From assembly GCF_900119315.1 (NCBI RefSeq), contig NZ_LT827010.1, positions 4,869,001-4,933,000 of the forward strand: 64,000 nucleotides of DNA, read 5' to 3'. This DNA comes from Actinoplanes sp. SE50/110 (GTDB lineage: Bacteria > Actinomycetota > Actinomycetes > Mycobacteriales > Micromonosporaceae). Shown piece by piece: positions 40,931-49,817 of this stretch; position 1 is the stretch's first letter; the number at the start of each line of letters is the position of its first letter. The translations under genes and the position numbers were made by a program. The notes beneath the pieces were generated by a model that saw only the letters and a program-made list of their open reading frames with translations, did no database searches and was not told where the DNA came from.

Positions 40931-42442
40931 ATGGCCACCAAGAAGCACGCGCGCCGGGCCGCTCTCACCGTCGCCGCCGCCACCGCCACCGCTGTCAGCC
41001 TCGCCTACCCGATCGCCGCCGGCGCGGCGCCGGGTGTCCCGGTCAGCGTTCTGGCCGACACCCCGGGGACCGCGAAGCCGGTGACCAAGGCGCCGACCGC
41101 GACCGCGGTCACCCCGCCGAGCGGCACCACCGCGGGCGGCACCACGGTCACGGTCACCGGTTCCGGGTTCTCGTCGCTGGACCTGACGAACCCGGCCGCG
41201 GTGAAGTTCGGTGACCTCAACGCGGCCTCGTTCGCCGTCGTGTCGGACACCCGGCTGACCGCGGTCACCCCGGCCGGGACGAACGGCGCGGTCAAGGTGA
41301 CCGTCACCAACACGGTGGGCAGCAGCAGCGGGACGGTGAGCTTCGGGTTCCGGGCGCCGCTGGGTGCCCGGTTCGAGGCGGTGACCGGGGCGAAGGGCGG
41401 CACCGTCGTCCCGGTCACCGTGACCGGCGGCACCGTGGGCGCCACCGCCGCGGCCTTCACCACCGAGAAGGTGACCGCGAAGGTCGGGGACGCCACCGCG
41501 ACGGTGGCCTGGACCGACGAGGCGCACGTCAAGGTGACCGTGCCGGCCGGCACGAAGTTCGGCGCGATGAAGCTGACGCTGACCCACGACGGGGTGGCCG
41601 GCACCCCGTCCGAGTCGACGATCCGCTACGCGCCGCTGCTGAGCGGGGTGTTGCCGGCCAAGGTGTCCACCGCGGGCGGCGAGACGGTGACGATCACCGG
41701 GAACGGCTTCACCGACGTGGCCAGCGACGACCCGGCATCGGTCACCTTCGGCGGCAGGAACGCGACCAGCTTCACGGTCAAGTCGGCCACCCAGATCACC
41801 GCGGTGGTGCCGGAGGGCGCGAACGGGGCGGCCCCGGTCGTGGTGAAGAGCGCGGGTGGCTCGGTGAGCGGGACCGTCACGTACCGCACGCCTCTGGGCC
41901 TGGAAGTTCCCGCCGGCGCGGTGGCGAAGGCCTCCGGCGGCACGGTCACGCTGACGGTGACCGGCGGGACGGTCGGCGCGACCCCGAAGGAGTTCGGCAC
42001 GCAGGCGATCAGCGCCACGGTCGGCACCTCGAAGGTCGTCCCGGTCTGGGTGGACGCCACCCACGTGAAGGTGCCGATGCCGGCCTCGGCCGCGGCGACG
42101 GCCCCGGTGACCCTGCTGCACGACGGGGTGCCGGGCAAGCCGGTGACGGTGAGTTACGCCCCGGTCGTGGTGAACCTGTCGGCGACCACCGACACGCTGG
42201 CCGGCGGCACCAAGGTCACCGTGAAGATCGCCGGCGGGGAGCTGGGCGGCGCGACCGGCTTCACGTTCGGCGGTAAGGAGGCGTCCTGCACCAGGCAGGG
42301 CACCGGCACCTTCGTCACCTACCTGTGCGTGACGCCGCCGGCGACCACGGCCGGCCCGGTCTGGGTGTCGTTCACCGCCAGCACCGGCACCGCCAGCCGG
42401 TTCACCCCGGCCGCCGTCTTCAACTACATCGACCTGGACTGA
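40931..42442 (+). CDS. secreted IPT/TIG repeat protein
   Basis: A 503-residue exported protein. Signal peptide KKHARRAALTVAAATATAVS to about residue 35. Several IPT/TIG immunoglobulin-like domains follow, at about 58-140, 235-318 and 410-500 (VTPPSGTTAGGTTVTVTGSG, LPAKVSTAGGETVTITGNGF, ATTDTLAGGTKVTVKIAGGE), separated by two related Gly/Thr/Val-rich modules (VTVTGGTVGATAAAF, LTVTGGTVGATPKEF). No enzymatic domain. A cell-surface or adhesion role is inferred. Its end overlaps the PadR gene by 19 bases. Confidence 0.85.
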   Translation: MATKKHARRAALTVAAATATAVSLAYPIAAGAAPGVPVSVLADTPGTAKPVTKAPTATAVTPPSGTTAGGTTVTVTGSGFSSLDLTNPAAVKFGDLNAASFAVVSDTRLTAVTPAGTNGAVKVTVTNTVGSSSGTVSFGFRAPLGARFEAVTGAKGGTVVPVTVTGGTVGATAAAFTTEKVTAKVGDATATVAWTDEAHVKVTVPAGTKFGAMKLTLTHDGVAGTPSESTIRYAPLLSGVLPAKVSTAGGETVTITGNGFTDVASDDPASVTFGGRNATSFTVKSATQITAVVPEGANGAAPVVVKSAGGSVSGTVTYRTPLGLEVPAGAVAKASGGTVTLTVTGGTVGATPKEFGTQAISATVGTSKVVPVWVDATHVKVPMPASAAATAPVTLLHDGVPGKPVTVSYAPVVVNLSATTDTLAGGTKVTVKIAGGELGGATGFTFGGKEASCTRQGTGTFVTYLCVTPPATTAGPVWVSFTASTGTASRFTPAAVFNYIDLD

Positions 42443-42978
42443 AGCACCTGGAGGGCGAGCTCACCCCAGGTGATGTTCTCCCGCTCGAAGCTGATGCCCC
42501 GCTGGAGCGTCAGGTAGGGGCCGATCCGGTTTCCGGTGGCGAGGAACTCCGCGTGGCTCCGGCTTCCCAGGATCTCCACCACCATCTGCTCGTACGCGGT
42601 CAGCCGCCGGCGACTCTGCTCGATCCGCGCCTCGATCGAGGACCGGACGCTGGCCGGGTCGGCCCAGGCCAGCGCCTCCACCTGGACCAGCAGCTCGTCG
42701 CGGACCGTGGTCGGTTTCGGCTCCTGCCGGGTGAAGTCGAGCAGCGCGGCCCGGCCCGCCTCGGTGACCGAGAAGATCCGCTTGTCGGGCCGCCTGTCCT
42801 GCTTGACCAGCCGCGCCGCGAGCAGCCCCTCGGACTCCATCCGGTCGAGTTCCCGGTAGAGCTGCTGCGGCGTGGCGGTCCAGAAGTTGGCGACCGAGAC
42901 CCGGAAGCGTTTGGCCAGGTCGTACCCAGAGGACTCGCGGTCGATCAGCGCCGCGAGAACGGCGTTCCTCAGTGCCAC
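42424..42978 (-). CDS. PadR family transcriptional regulator
   Basis: A 184-residue regulator. The winged helix (about 1-80) reads RNAVLAALIDRESSGYDLAK, PQQLYRELDRMESEGLLAAR and KRIFSVTEAGRAALLDF. The C-terminal helical Vir_C-like domain mediates dimers. It is the last gene of an operon with enoyl-CoA hydratase and dienoyl-CoA reductase genes; its start lies inside the preceding gene's end (10-base overlap). A palindrome upstream of the operon is a candidate binding site. Confidence 0.93.
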   Translation of the reverse strand: MALRNAVLAALIDRESSGYDLAKRFRVSVANFWTATPQQLYRELDRMESEGLLAARLVKQDRRPDKRIFSVTEAGRAALLDFTRQEPKPTTVRDELLVQVEALAWADPASVRSSIEARIEQSRRRLTAYEQMVVEILGSRSHAEFLATGNRIGPYLTLQRGISFERENITWGELALQVLQSRSM

Positions 42979-43781
42979 GGACGCATCCTACGGGCCCGGG
43001 GCCGGAACTCCGGGGTGGCCTTGGCGAGCACGGCGCGGCGCAGGATCGCGGTGTTGGGCAGCCGCAGCAGCCGGATCTGCTCCCAGCGTTCACGGGCGAA
43101 GGTGCGCCGGGCGCTGCTCGTCACCGCTCCGTTGAGCAGGCGTTTCGCGGCGGCGATCGCGTCCGGTGACTTGGCCAGCAGGCTTTCGGCGAACGCGGTG
43201 GCCGCCTTCACCGGATCGTCGGCGAGCTCGGTGACGATGCCCAGCTCGGCCGCCCGGGCGCCGCTGAACCGCTCGGCGGTCATGGTGAGCCGCTTGGCGA
43301 CGTCCAGGCCGACCACCTCGGTGAGGCTGCGGATGCCGGACATGTCGGGGATGATGCCCCACTTGCCCTCCAGGACCGACCACTGCGAGTCCGGGGTGGC
43401 GAAGCGCAGGTCGGCGGCGAGCGCGATCTGGATGCCGCCGCCGTAGCAGTGCCCGTGGACCGCGGCGATCACCGGGACCGGGATCCGCCGCCACGCCCAG
43501 CAGGCCTCCTGGAACAGGTTGGTGCCGCGCCAGGGGACCGGGACGAAGGCACGCACGACCCGGGCCGGGGATTTCAGGGTGCCGGCGATGTCGAGGCCGG
43601 CACTGAACGACGGGCCCTCCCCGGCGATCACGACGGCGCGGACCGAGCGGTCGCGGCGCAACCGGCGGGCAACCGCGATCAGCTCGTGCAGGGTGTCCAG
43701 GACCAGGGCGTTCAACTTCTCCGGCCGGTTGAGACGTACCTGGGCGATGCCGTTGTCGATGGTGAGGCTGACGTATCCCAT
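42969..43781 (-). CDS. enoyl-CoA hydratase/isomerase (crotonase family)
   Basis: A 270-residue crotonase. The oxyanion-hole segments are VVIAGEGPSFSAGLDIAGTL and HGHCYGGGIQIALAADLRFA. At the second glutamate position of classical hydratases the sequence reads SVLEGKWGIIPDMSGIRSLT, with Asp a few residues on, as in isomerase-type members such as dienoyl-CoA isomerases. It is 15 bases downstream of the dienoyl-CoA reductase gene, so a role in breaking down unsaturated fatty acids is likely. Confidence 0.9.
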   Translation of the reverse strand: MGYVSLTIDNGIAQVRLNRPEKLNALVLDTLHELIAVARRLRRDRSVRAVVIAGEGPSFSAGLDIAGTLKSPARVVRAFVPVPWRGTNLFQEACWAWRRIPVPVIAAVHGHCYGGGIQIALAADLRFATPDSQWSVLEGKWGIIPDMSGIRSLTEVVGLDVAKRLTMTAERFSGARAAELGIVTELADDPVKAATAFAESLLAKSPDAIAAAKRLLNGAVTSSARRTFARERWEQIRLLRLPNTAILRRAVLAKATPEFRPRARRMRPWH

Positions 43782-43796
43782 GATCTTCCCTCTGGA

Positions 43797-45800
43797 TCAG
43801 ACCGAAGCGGCGAGCTCGGTGGCCTGTTTGATGGCCCGCTTGGCGTCGAGCTCGGCCGCGACGTCCGCGCCGCCGATCACGTGGACCGTCACGCCGCGGT
43901 CGGTGAGCGGCGCGACGAGATCGCGGACCGAGTCCTGACCGGCGCACAGCACGACCGTGTCCACCGCGAGGACCTGGGCCTTCTCGCCGACGGTGAGGTG
44001 CAGCCCGGCGTCGTCGATCTTCTGGTAGGACACCCCGCGCAGCATGGTCACGCCGGACTGCTGCAGCGTCGCCCGGTGCACCCAGCCGGTCGTCTTGCCC
44101 AGGCCCTTGCCGAGCGCGGTCTCCTTGCGCTGCAGCAGGTAGACCTTGCGCCGGACGGAGGGCTTGACGGCGGTGGTCAGCCCGCCGCGCTCCGCCGCCG
44201 GGTCGGTGACGCCCCAGCGCCGCATCCAGTCGTCGAGCGGCTCGTTCTGGTCGTGCAGCAGGAACTCGCCGATGTCGAAGCCGATGCCGCCGGCGCCGAT
44301 GATCGCCACCCGCTCCCCGGCCGGCGCACCCTCCACCAGCTGCTGGTAGGTCAGGACCGACGGGTGGTCGATGCCGGCAATCTGCGGGATCCTCGGTGTC
44401 ACGCCGGTGGCGAGCACCACCTCGTCGAAGCCGGCCAGGTCCGTCACGGTGGCCCGCACCCCGAGGTGCAGCTTCACCCCGCGAACGTCGATCATGTGCC
44501 GGTAGTAGTCGAGGGTCCGCGCGAACTCCTCCTTGCCCGGAATGCGCGCCGCGAGCCGGAACTGCCCGCCGATCGACTCGCCCGCCTCGAACAGCTCCAC
44601 GCTGTGTCCGCGCCCGGCCAGCTCGACCGCCGCCGCCAGCCCCGCCGGCCCGGCTCCGACGACCGCACAACGCTTGACGGTACGGGTCGGCAGCAGCACG
44701 AGTTCGGTCTCGTGCCCGGCCCGCGGGTTCAGCATGCAGGACGCCCGGGTGTTCTTGAAGGTGTGGTCCAGGCAGGCCTGGTTGCACGCTATGCACGTGA
44801 TGATCTCGCGTTCCCGGCCCTGCTCGGCCTTGACCACCCAGTCCGCGTCGGCCAGCAGCGGCCGGGCCATCGACACCAGGTCGGCGTCTCCGGCCGCGAG
44901 GATCTGCTCGGCAGCCTCCGGCCGGTTGATCCGGTTGGAGGCGATGACCGGGATCGTCACCTCGTCGCGCAGCTTGCGGGTCACCCAGGTGAAGGCGCCG
45001 GCCGGCACCGAGGTGACGATCGTCGGCACCCGCGCCTCGTGCCAGCCGATCCCGGTGTTGAACAGCGACACCCCGGCCTCCTGCAGGCCGCGGGCGAGCT
45101 CGACCGTCTCCTCCCAGGACTGGGCGTCGTCGACCAGGTCCAGCAGGCTGATCCGGTACTGCACGATGAAGTCGTCGCCGGCCAGCTCGCGGGTCCGCCG
45201 GACGATCTCCAGCGGGAAGCGCATCCGCTTCGCGGCCGAGCCGCCCCAGGCGTCGGTGCGGTCGTTGGTCCGGGCGGCCAGGAACTGGTTGATCAGGTAG
45301 CCCTCGGAACCCATGATCTCGACGCCGTCGTACCCGGCACGGCGGGCCAGCCGCGCGGCCCGGGCGAACGCGGTCGCCGTCGCGTCGACCTGCCGCGCCG
45401 ACATGGCCCGCGGCCGGAACGGGGTGATCGGCGACTTCTTCGCCGACGCGCCGAGGCTGAACGGATGGTACGAGTACCGGCCCGCGTGCAGGACCTGCAG
45501 CAGGATCTTCCCGTCGTGCTCGTGCACCGCGTCGGTGACCACGCGGTGCTTGTCGGCGTGCCGTCCGCTGGTCATCTTGCTGCCGAACGGCGCCAGCCAG
45601 CCCCGCCAGGTCGGCGCGTACCCGCCGGTCACCATCAGGCCCACCCCGCCCTTGGCCCGCTCGGCGAAGTAGGCGGCGAGTTTCGGCAGGTCCTGCTCGC
45701 GGTCCTCGAGCTTGGTGTGCATCGAGCCCATCACCACCCGGTTGCGCAACACGGTGTGGCCGAGGTCGAGCGGGCTCAGCAGCGTCGGATAGCGGCTCAT
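43797..45800 (-). CDS. fadH: NADPH-dependent 2,4-dienoyl-CoA reductase
   Basis: A 667-residue multidomain flavoprotein of the FadH type. Residues 1-370 form an Old-Yellow-Enzyme barrel (LGHTVLRNRVVMGSMHTKLE, LHAGRYSYHPF, GYDGVEIMGSEGYLINQFL). The [4Fe-4S] cysteines are in CIACNQACLDHTF and SCMLNP. The FAD site is AVVGAGPAGLAAAVELAGRG and the NADPH site VAIIGAGGIGFDIGEFLLHD. It reduces 2,4-dienoyl-CoA intermediates of unsaturated fatty acids. First gene of the PadR-linked operon. Confidence 0.93.
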   Translation of the reverse strand: MSRYPTLLSPLDLGHTVLRNRVVMGSMHTKLEDREQDLPKLAAYFAERAKGGVGLMVTGGYAPTWRGWLAPFGSKMTSGRHADKHRVVTDAVHEHDGKILLQVLHAGRYSYHPFSLGASAKKSPITPFRPRAMSARQVDATATAFARAARLARRAGYDGVEIMGSEGYLINQFLAARTNDRTDAWGGSAAKRMRFPLEIVRRTRELAGDDFIVQYRISLLDLVDDAQSWEETVELARGLQEAGVSLFNTGIGWHEARVPTIVTSVPAGAFTWVTRKLRDEVTIPVIASNRINRPEAAEQILAAGDADLVSMARPLLADADWVVKAEQGREREIITCIACNQACLDHTFKNTRASCMLNPRAGHETELVLLPTRTVKRCAVVGAGPAGLAAAVELAGRGHSVELFEAGESIGGQFRLAARIPGKEEFARTLDYYRHMIDVRGVKLHLGVRATVTDLAGFDEVVLATGVTPRIPQIAGIDHPSVLTYQQLVEGAPAGERVAIIGAGGIGFDIGEFLLHDQNEPLDDWMRRWGVTDPAAERGGLTTAVKPSVRRKVYLLQRKETALGKGLGKTTGWVHRATLQQSGVTMLRGVSYQKIDDAGLHLTVGEKAQVLAVDTVVLCAGQDSVRDLVAPLTDRGVTVHVIGGADVAAELDAKRAIKQATELAASV

Positions 45801-45810
45801 AGGCCGCGAC

Positions 45811-45828
45811 TATACAAACAGTTGCATA
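45811..45828. promoter_or_regulatory. candidate PadR operator upstream of the dienoyl-CoA reductase operon
   Basis: TATACAAACAGTTGCATA is an imperfect palindrome (TATACAA / TTGCATA, six of seven pairs around a 4-base centre), 11 bases before the fadH start codon in an unusually AT-rich patch. PadR regulators bind such short AT-containing dyads. The padR gene is in the same operon, so negative autoregulation is plausible. Confidence 0.45.
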
Positions 45829-45844
45829 CTAAAGAAAGTGACTA

Positions 45845-46138
45845 TCACCGGTCCGGTCCGGGAGTGTCCAGCGGCACCACCGGCCCCGCAACCAGGCCCG
45901 GCTGCATCGCCGGGCGGATGCCGGCAGCGGTGAACAGCCGGTCCGCGGCCACCCGTGGCCGGTCCGCCGGCAGTGCGGCCAAGTGGTGGCCGCGGCGCGC
46001 AGGGGGCCGCCGCGGGCCGGGCAGGCCGGGCACCACCCGGTTGCCGGCGTCGAGCAGCTGGAAGGTGGTGCCCGGGCTGACCGGCGGCGGCCCGCCCCGC
46101 CCGACCGCGGTGGTGAGCTGCTCGGCCTGGGCGCTCAG
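45845..46138 (-). pseudogene. remnant of a sensor histidine kinase (sensor domain part)
   Basis: The minus-strand frame ending at a TGA at 45845 encodes SAQAEQLTTAVGRGGPPPVS, TTFQLLDAGNRVVPGLPGPR and AAGIRPAMQPGLVAGPVVPL. This is like the extracytoplasmic part of actinobacterial two-component kinases ('LQLVDAGGRVVA..P'). Membrane helices, HAMP, HisKA and ATPase domains are missing. It directly follows a truncated response regulator, as in an operon that lost its middle and end. Confidence 0.6.
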
Positions 46139-46470
46139 ATGATGAGCAGGGCCAGGATGTCGAACTCGCGGGCGGACAGCTCGATCTCCGCGCCGTCCCG
46201 GAACACCCGCCGGGCGCCGGGGTCGAGCCGCAGGTCACCGGCCTGCAGCACAGCCACGGCCGACTCGTGGGAATGCCGGTGCAGGGCCAGCAGCTCGTCG
46301 TCGCCGGTGTGCCGCACCTCGGCGGTGTGCCGGGCTGGCATCCCCCGGCCGGCTGCGGCGCGGGCGGTTACGCTGCGTCGGGCCCGGCCGGCGCAACGCC
46401 CGGCCTCGCGCAGCCCGCGCGCCACCAGCTCGGCGAGCCGACGCTCATCCTCCACCACCAGGACCCGCAT
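46135..46470 (-). pseudogene. decayed OmpR-type response regulator
   Basis: The start MRVLVVEDERRLAELVARGL is the beginning of a receiver domain. After about 30 codons the frame becomes unrelated Arg/Ala-rich sequence; then VLQAGDLRLDPGARRVFRDG and AEIELSAREFDILALL, the start of an OmpR winged helix, appear before a premature stop. Most of the receiver, including the phosphorylated Asp, and the recognition helix are deleted. The gene is non-functional. Confidence 0.75.
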
Positions 46471-46488
46471 CGTTTATCTTTCACTCTC

Positions 46489-47628
46489 GTGAAGAGGATG
46501 TGGCCACTCTACGCGGCCGGGTTCACCACCGCGTTCGGAGCGCACGCGATCGCCGCGAACCTGGGCGGGGCGCAGGTTTCGCTGCTGACGCTCGGTGGCC
46601 TGCTGGCCCTCTACGACGGCGCCGAGATCGTCCTCAAGCCGGTGTTCGGCAGTCTCGCCGACCGGATCGGGCCGCGGCCGGTGCTGCTCGGCGGCCTGGT
46701 CGCGTTCGCGCTCGCCTCCGCGGTCTACGTGGCGGCGGACAGCCCCGGCTGGCTGTGGGCCGCTCGGCTCGGGCAGGGCGCGGCCGCCTCGGCGTTCTCC
46801 CCGGCCGCGTCGGCCCTCGTGGCCCGGCTGAATCCCGGCGCCAAGCACGGGCGGGCGTTCGGGTCGTACGGCTTCTACAAGTCGATCGGCTACACCCTCG
46901 GCCCGCTGCTCGGCGGCGTGATCGTCTGGGCCGGCGGGCTGCGGTCGCTGTTCGTCGTGCTGGCCGGGCTCGGCGCGGCGGTCGCCGTCTGGGCGCTGCT
47001 GGCCGTCCCGCACCTGGCGCCGCTGCCGAAGACCCGGCAGACCCTGCTCGATCTGGCCCGCCGGCTGACCTCGGCGACCTTCCTGCGGCCCACCTCGGCG
47101 CTGGCCGCCGCGACCGCGGCCCTGTCGGTCGGCGTCGGCTTCCTGCCGGTCACCGGGCGGGCCGCCGGGCTCAGCCCGATCGCCACCGGCGCGGCCGTGT
47201 CGGTGCTGGCGCTGTGCGCGGCGCTGGTCCAGCCGCGGGCCGGGCGGGCGCTCGACGACGGGCGGTTGAGCCTGCGCACCGGGCTGACCGCCGGGCTGCT
47301 GCTGACCGCGCTCGGCCTGGCCGCGGCGCTGCTGCCCGGCCTGACCGGCGTCCTCGCCGGGGCGGCGCTGATCGGCGCCGGCACCGGCCTGATCACCCCG
47401 CTGGGGTTCGCGGCGCTGGCCGGCTCGACCCCGCCGGAGCGGCTCGGGCAGACCATGGGCGCCGCCGAACTGGGCCGCGAACTGGGCGACGCGGGCGGAC
47501 CGCTGCTGGTCGGCGCGATCGCCACGGCGACCACGCTGAACGGGGGATTCGCCGTGCTCGCGGTGCTGGTGGGTGCACTCGCCGCCATCCTGCCGGCACT
47601 ACCGCTGCGTCACGTTCAGCAGCGGTGA
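46489..47628 (+). CDS. MFS transporter
   Basis: A 379-residue exporter from a GTG at 46489 (an in-frame ATG is three codons later). Twelve membrane helices can be counted. The motif A region is LKPVFGSLADRIGPRPVLLG between helices 2 and 3, and the second half has RAGRALDDGRLSLRTG. The motif FGSYGFYKSIGYTLGPLLGG lies around helix 5. Drug or metabolite efflux is likely. It sits where the decayed two-component system begins and converges with the pseudopilin operon, overlapping by 30 bases. Confidence 0.9.
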   Translation: MKRMWPLYAAGFTTAFGAHAIAANLGGAQVSLLTLGGLLALYDGAEIVLKPVFGSLADRIGPRPVLLGGLVAFALASAVYVAADSPGWLWAARLGQGAAASAFSPAASALVARLNPGAKHGRAFGSYGFYKSIGYTLGPLLGGVIVWAGGLRSLFVVLAGLGAAVAVWALLAVPHLAPLPKTRQTLLDLARRLTSATFLRPTSALAAATAALSVGVGFLPVTGRAAGLSPIATGAAVSVLALCAALVQPRAGRALDDGRLSLRTGLTAGLLLTALGLAAALLPGLTGVLAGAALIGAGTGLITPLGFAALAGSTPPERLGQTMGAAELGRELGDAGGPLLVGAIATATTLNGGFAVLAVLVGALAAILPALPLRHVQQR

Positions 47629-49143
47629 CGCGTTCTGCGCGGTCGACGGGGCGTTCCATTTCTGCTGGTCGGAGCCGTCGCACGGCATCGTCCGGAGAAT
47701 GCTCGTGTTCGCCGGGGCGCCCGGGTCCACGAGGACGTCCTGTCCGACCGCGGTCAGGCACAGGGCATGGTCGTCCTGGACCCGGTAGCTGGTCGTGGGC
47801 AGGCCGGTGTTCCGGGTGATCGTCCACCGGTATCCGGCCGTTGTCGTGGAGCAGGCCTTCGCCTGCACCTTCTGCCCGGCGGTTCCGGGGCTCCACAGGC
47901 AGTACCTGCCGTCCGGGTTGGTCGGGCTTGCGTCGTTGTCGGTCACCGTGAACAGGACGTCCGCCACGCCGGCGACCCCGTTGGCGAGCACCGCGGCCTG
48001 ACCGCTGGTGGCGTCCACCGGCACCCACTGCTGGCTCCAGTCGGCGCTCGTCAGGCTCGGGCTCTGACCGCAGGGATAGGTGATCAGCCGGGCGTCGGCG
48101 ACCTTCTGTCCGCCGACATCCATGCACCGGCTGAACTCGGCGTAGTCCACCCACTGGTTCCGGTCGGCCAGCACGGCCGCGCCCGCACCGGCCGAGCCCC
48201 GCGAGACGAAGGTGGACGCGGTGCTGCAGTCGGCGTCGAGGTTGACCGACAGGCCCGCCACGGGACCCGCGGCCCGCCAGCAGAGGGTCCGGGCCGAGGA
48301 GGCCCAGGTACCGCCACCGGACGGCCCGGGACTCGCGGAGATCCACTGCTGAGTGGCGGGGACGGTGGTGGTGCCACACGCGGCGAGGGCCAGGGAGGAC
48401 CCGCTGGTCTGCTGGGCGTCCACGCACAGTCCGTCGGGCGGGCTCGACGACACCAATCTGACCTGCAGGTTGGAGCCGTAGGCGAACAGCTGGCTCTTGG
48501 GCCGGGTGCTGGCGGCGCAGGTGCGCAGCGCCAGTTGCCCGCCCGCGACGGGCGTGTCGCCCGCGTCCAGGCACAGGTTGGTCCCGGCGAGCCGGACGGT
48601 GTCGCCGGCCAGGTTCTGGTCACCGGACAGCAGGGGGTACGTGGCCGTCAACGTCACGCTGACCTTGCCCGCGAGGTCCAACCCGGTCGACGTCAACCGT
48701 ACGTAGGCGGCCTGGTTGCCGGGCCCCTGTCCGGTCTGGCACGGGGCCAGCGGGCTGCCGCCGTACTGCGGGTCGGTCGTGTAGTAGTCGAAGCTGACCG
48801 CATAGGTGGCCGGGCCCGCGGACGAGGCGTCGGTCATCGGGGCGCAGGGCAGCTTGGTGCGATCACCCTGCGGGTTGCCGGCCGCCGTGGACAGGGTCAC
48901 GGTCGACACGCCACCCGACGTGGACGCCTGGATCGTGGCCACGGCAGCCTGCAGGCCCGCGCGCGCGGACTGCAGTCCGCTGACCCGCCGCTGGTCGAAG
49001 CGCGTGGTACCGATCTGCGCGATCACCAGGGAGCTCAGGACCACGCTGAGGCTCGTCGCCACCATGGTGACCAGCAGGGCGATGGGCATCGACCCGCGGT
49101 CGCCGGCCGCGGGCAGCGGACGCGGGTGTCGGGGAGCGCTCAC
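47599..49143 (-). CDS. pilus-associated exported protein with ricin-type lectin domains
   Basis: A 514-residue protein from a GTG at 49143 overlapping the previous stop. One helix near the N-terminus (MPIALLVTMVATSLSVVLSS, about 19-45) continues as a helix like a pilin-type or PilX-type anchor. From about residue 165 on there are ricin-B-like repeats: LCLDAGDTPVAGGQLALRTC, LCVDAQQTSGSSLALAACGT, and DGRYCLWSPGTAGQKVQAKA with QKW endings. These bind sugars. Last gene of the pseudopilin operon. Confidence 0.8.
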   Translation of the reverse strand: MSAPRHPRPLPAAGDRGSMPIALLVTMVATSLSVVLSSLVIAQIGTTRFDQRRVSGLQSARAGLQAAVATIQASTSGGVSTVTLSTAAGNPQGDRTKLPCAPMTDASSAGPATYAVSFDYYTTDPQYGGSPLAPCQTGQGPGNQAAYVRLTSTGLDLAGKVSVTLTATYPLLSGDQNLAGDTVRLAGTNLCLDAGDTPVAGGQLALRTCAASTRPKSQLFAYGSNLQVRLVSSSPPDGLCVDAQQTSGSSLALAACGTTTVPATQQWISASPGPSGGGTWASSARTLCWRAAGPVAGLSVNLDADCSTASTFVSRGSAGAGAAVLADRNQWVDYAEFSRCMDVGGQKVADARLITYPCGQSPSLTSADWSQQWVPVDATSGQAAVLANGVAGVADVLFTVTDNDASPTNPDGRYCLWSPGTAGQKVQAKACSTTTAGYRWTITRNTGLPTTSYRVQDDHALCLTAVGQDVLVDPGAPANTSILRTMPCDGSDQQKWNAPSTAQNASPLLNVTQR

Positions 49144-49817
49144 GGCGTGTTCCTTCCTAGCGAGCAGGCGACCGGGTCGTGCCAGCCGACGGTGCTGTTG
49201 GCCGCGACGACGGTGGTCTGGGTGTCGCGCTGGGTCGAGCCCTTCCCCCCGCTGGCCGTCGCGGTGAGCCGGATCCGCAGTTGCAGCGGCGTGGCGCTCG
49301 GCAGGTTCGTCAGCGACGGTGTCGAGAAGTCGGGGAAGTGCAGGGTCTGCGGCGCGGCCGCCGCGCCGGTGTCGGCGTCCGGCGTGGCGGGAGCCGCCAG
49401 CCCGGACGCGAGGACCCGCCAGCCGGCCGCGGACACGGTCGTGGCCGACGCGGGCCACTGGCGCAGCTTCAGCGTTCCGCCGGAGAGGCGAAGCTGGTGG
49501 CAGACCCGCTGACCGCTGGAATCCTGGGTGACGTACTCGACGGAGGGATCGCCGCCGGCTCCGGCGCCCGGGTCACTGATGTCGTAGGCGACGCCGATCT
49601 CCGGTTGCAGGCCGGCGTATGCCAGGCTCGCCTGTGTCTGGGCCTCGTCCATCCGGTCGGTGGCGTCGGTCATCCGGTACAGCTGCGCCAGGCCGCCGGT
49701 CGCGATGGCCCCGATGATCGACATCAGCGCCATGGCGACCATCAGGTCGATCATCGTGACCCCGGCGTCCCCGCCCGGCAGGGCGCGGCGTGCCCGGATC
49801 GGGGTCCGGTTCCTCAT
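49140..49817 (-). CDS. minor pseudopilin (prepilin-type N-terminus)
   Basis: A 225-residue protein. The class III prepilin signal is GGDAGVTMIDLMVAMALMSI (about 15-34), with cleavage expected after the last Gly before VTMID. Position five is Asp instead of the usual Glu. The rest is a soluble domain with QLYRMTDATDRMDEAQTQAS as helix continuation, like PilW/GspJ-type minor pilins. Its ATG overlaps the upstream stop by one base (TGATG). Confidence 0.85.
   Translation of the reverse strand: MRNRTPIRARRALPGGDAGVTMIDLMVAMALMSIIGAIATGGLAQLYRMTDATDRMDEAQTQASLAYAGLQPEIGVAYDISDPGAGAGGDPSVEYVTQDSSGQRVCHQLRLSGGTLKLRQWPASATTVSAAGWRVLASGLAAPATPDADTGAAAAPQTLHFPDFSTPSLTNLPSATPLQLRIRLTATASGGKGSTQRDTQTTVVAANSTVGWHDPVACSLGRNTP

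Noticed and set aside
45810-46238. Minus-strand frame of 142 codons as a real gene
   Set aside because: It is out of frame with both the response-regulator and kinase remnants and is Arg/Pro-rich without a domain.
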